IMG/VR virus record: IMGVR_UViG_3300048625_000156
Location: 1 to 64,000 of that record
From: a virus
Strand: one strand, 5' to 3'
DNA: 64,000 bases
Every line of letters begins with the position of its first letter. Position 1 is the stretch's first letter. The notes beneath the pieces are model-generated. The model worked only from the letters and a program-made list of their open reading frames with translations, had not been told where the DNA came from and did no database searches. Position numbers and translations under genes: made by a program. Of this stretch, positions 62,888 through 64,000 are shown piece after piece.

Positions 62888-63816
62888 TAGATGATTCCTG
62901 GCTTGAACACATTGCCTTTATATCCATTAAGGATCTTATCTACAATGTTGTTGCCAGTACCCCCTAGGAACTGAGGAGCAAATTTAATGTCAAATTGGTC
63001 TGTGCTGTAGGCTGTAACGAATCTCTTGTAGTAATCGTTATTTCCACACTTCAAATCTTCGATTAGCATCTTTGCTGCGATCTCAATGTCTGGTGGAACT
63101 GCCTTGTATCCTACATCAAGAACGAACACATAGTCATATCCTCTTGGGAACGACATCCCTCCGTGACCATAGTACTGCAGGTCACCAGTGGCTACTGGAA
63201 GCGATACTGGAGTACTTTCGAACCTATTGTACGTCCCAGTTAGAACTCGCATAATCGATGCGTTATTTGGTGAAATAATGTACTGCTGTTCCCAGTCTAC
63301 TCTAGTGTCGTAGTCGTAAACTAGAACATTGTTCTCGTATACCTTTAGCACACGTTTTGGATTGTGCCAGATTGGGAAGTAGTCTGCTCCATCTCCAACA
63401 CCCTGGACAATAAGCTTATGGTTATAGAAGCCTTCTCCAGTTGCTGAATCATTGCCAAGATAGGCATCCATGATAGAGCGAGCAATAATCTCCCACTTTT
63501 TGTAATCCTCAACCTCTGTTGGTGTTGAGCCAAGAGTATTGGGATCTACATATGGTCTATAGACGGTTAGGTTTGACTCTGTTACGATGTCTCCCAGTAA
63601 GTCTGTGTCGTAAATCTTTAAAGCAAAGTCACGGTCGAACTCTACCTTTGAGCGTGGAAGTATATACTCTACTGTTGATTGACTTGATGATGTTACCTCA
63701 ACAGTTTCTACTGAGTGGTCCACCACATCCTCCACATAGATCAGGTAAGCGTGGTTAGCTTCTGGTACTGTCCAAGTAGTTGTGATTGGATATGGTGGGA
63801 CCCTCAAGATTTCCAT
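62887..63816 (-). CDS. head-tail connector (adaptor) protein, 309 aa
   Basis: A beta-rich N-terminal part (TTTWTVPEANHAYLIYVEDV) is joined to a helical adaptor-like part (WEIIARSIMDAYLGND; PPDIEIAAKMLIEDLKCGNN). The helices KWEIIARSIMDAYL are typical of gp6/gp15-like adaptors. The extra N-terminal domain makes it longer than usual. Confidence 0.6.
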   Translation of the reverse strand: MEILRVPPYPITTTWTVPEANHAYLIYVEDVVDHSVETVEVTSSSQSTVEYILPRSKVEFDRDFALKIYDTDLLGDIVTESNLTVYRPYVDPNTLGSTPTEVEDYKKWEIIARSIMDAYLGNDSATGEGFYNHKLIVQGVGDGADYFPIWHNPKRVLKVYENNVLVYDYDTRVDWEQQYIISPNNASIMRVLTGTYNRFESTPVSLPVATGDLQYYGHGGMSFPRGYDYVFVLDVGYKAVPPDIEIAAKMLIEDLKCGNNDYYKRFVTAYSTDQFDIKFAPQFLGGTGNNIVDKILNGYKGNVFKPGII

Positions 63817-63817
63817 G

Positions 63818-64000
63818 CTAGTTCTTCACCCTTGTAGCAATCTCTTCTGGGGTCGCAAGGCGAATACCCTTCTTGGTTAACCACTTGTCGGCAAGCTCTT
63901 TGGTAACTAGATTGTATCCAACCAATAGCTTTCCAGCTTCCTGCCAAGCAACGTTTCTCTCTGAGAATAGTGCTACCTTTTCAGTAGGATTAGCTTGAAC
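63818..64000 (-). CDS. C-terminal end of a structural or hypothetical protein (partial)
   Basis: The frame is open from the right edge to TAG at 63818-63820 and gives 60 residues, ending GYNLVTKELADKWLTKKGIR and then LATPEEIATRVKN. The KELADKWLTKKGIRLATPEEIA stretch suggests a winged-helix or similar tail. It lies one base before the adaptor gene start, so belongs to the head module operon. Its main part is outside the window. Confidence 0.6.
   Translation of the reverse strand, partial: VQANPTEKVALFSERNVAWQEAGKLLVGYNLVTKELADKWLTKKGIRLATPEEIATRVKN

Noticed and set aside
47493-63816. Long plus-strand open frames opposite tail genes
   Set aside because: They are antisense to well-supported genes, lack ribosome sites and have unlikely composition.

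Overview
The window looks like about 64 kb from the middle of a large, AT-rich, tailed (siphovirus-type) phage of an actinobacterial host. No chromosomal genes, integrase or CRISPR array are visible. Three things point to an actinobacterial host: a WhiB-type Fe-S regulator, a DUF7455-type Cys/His protein, and wide use of leaderless transcripts. The large tRNA set, the phage-encoded replisome and the full dNTP pathway point to a lytic lifestyle. The host genus cannot be named from sequence alone.

Layout. (1) 1-5172, rightward: a TIGR03299/DUF932-type protein followed by about 15 tiny, mostly acidic proteins. Several are driven by promoters that share a conserved motif in the spacer between -35 and -10. 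(2) 5173-6085: a 0.9 kb non-coding block where transcription converges, with DnaA-box-like sites, iteron-like repeats and nested inverted repeats; it is a candidate replication origin. (3) 6086-20992, mainly leftward: small accessory proteins, a PD-(D/E)XK-like nuclease, a pyrimidine-dimer glycosylase, a glycosyltransferase and a Stealth-like sugar-phosphate transferase, nucleotide enzymes (dNMP kinase, ThyX, dCMP-type deaminase), GroES, Dps, WhiB and two separate peptidoglycan hydrolases (M15 and M23). A short rightward island lies at 10540-11118, with another rightward gene at 11314-11547. (4) 21056-23504: 22 tRNA genes; with a lone tRNA-Arg at 12530 the total is 23. They cover 19 amino acids (no Val seen) and include oddly shaped and decayed members. 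(5) 23510-26496: an endonuclease VII-like gene, two holin-like proteins and an exported PA14 'lollipop' protein that appears to start at an ATA codon. (6) 26596-36902: class Ib ribonucleotide reductase (NrdI, NrdE, NrdF, with NrdH farther away), terminase, RuvC, a Cas4/RecB-like nuclease, RecA and a MazG-like enzyme. (7) 36895-44457: a bacterial-type DnaE polymerase with PHP domain, a candidate SSB, DnaG primase, DnaB helicase and a MerR-like protein. (8) 44468-64000: the tail and head-tail joining genes, including a 2136-residue tape measure protein, two paralogous tail-assembly-chaperone-like proteins, the major tail protein and connector proteins. Portal and capsid genes presumably lie beyond the right edge.

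How it works together: the phage supplies its own polymerase, helicase, primase and recombinase, feeds them through RNR, ThyX, deaminase and kinase, and supplements host translation with tRNAs. Genes are packed into operons with ATGA, GTGA or TAATG overlaps. Consensus sigma-70-like promoters (TTGACA, 17-18 bp, TATAAT) and UUCG-loop hairpin terminators separate the transcription units. Ten genes have a -10 hexamer exactly 5 or 6 nt before the start codon, which predicts leaderless mRNAs. All calls come from reading the sequence; no database search was possible.
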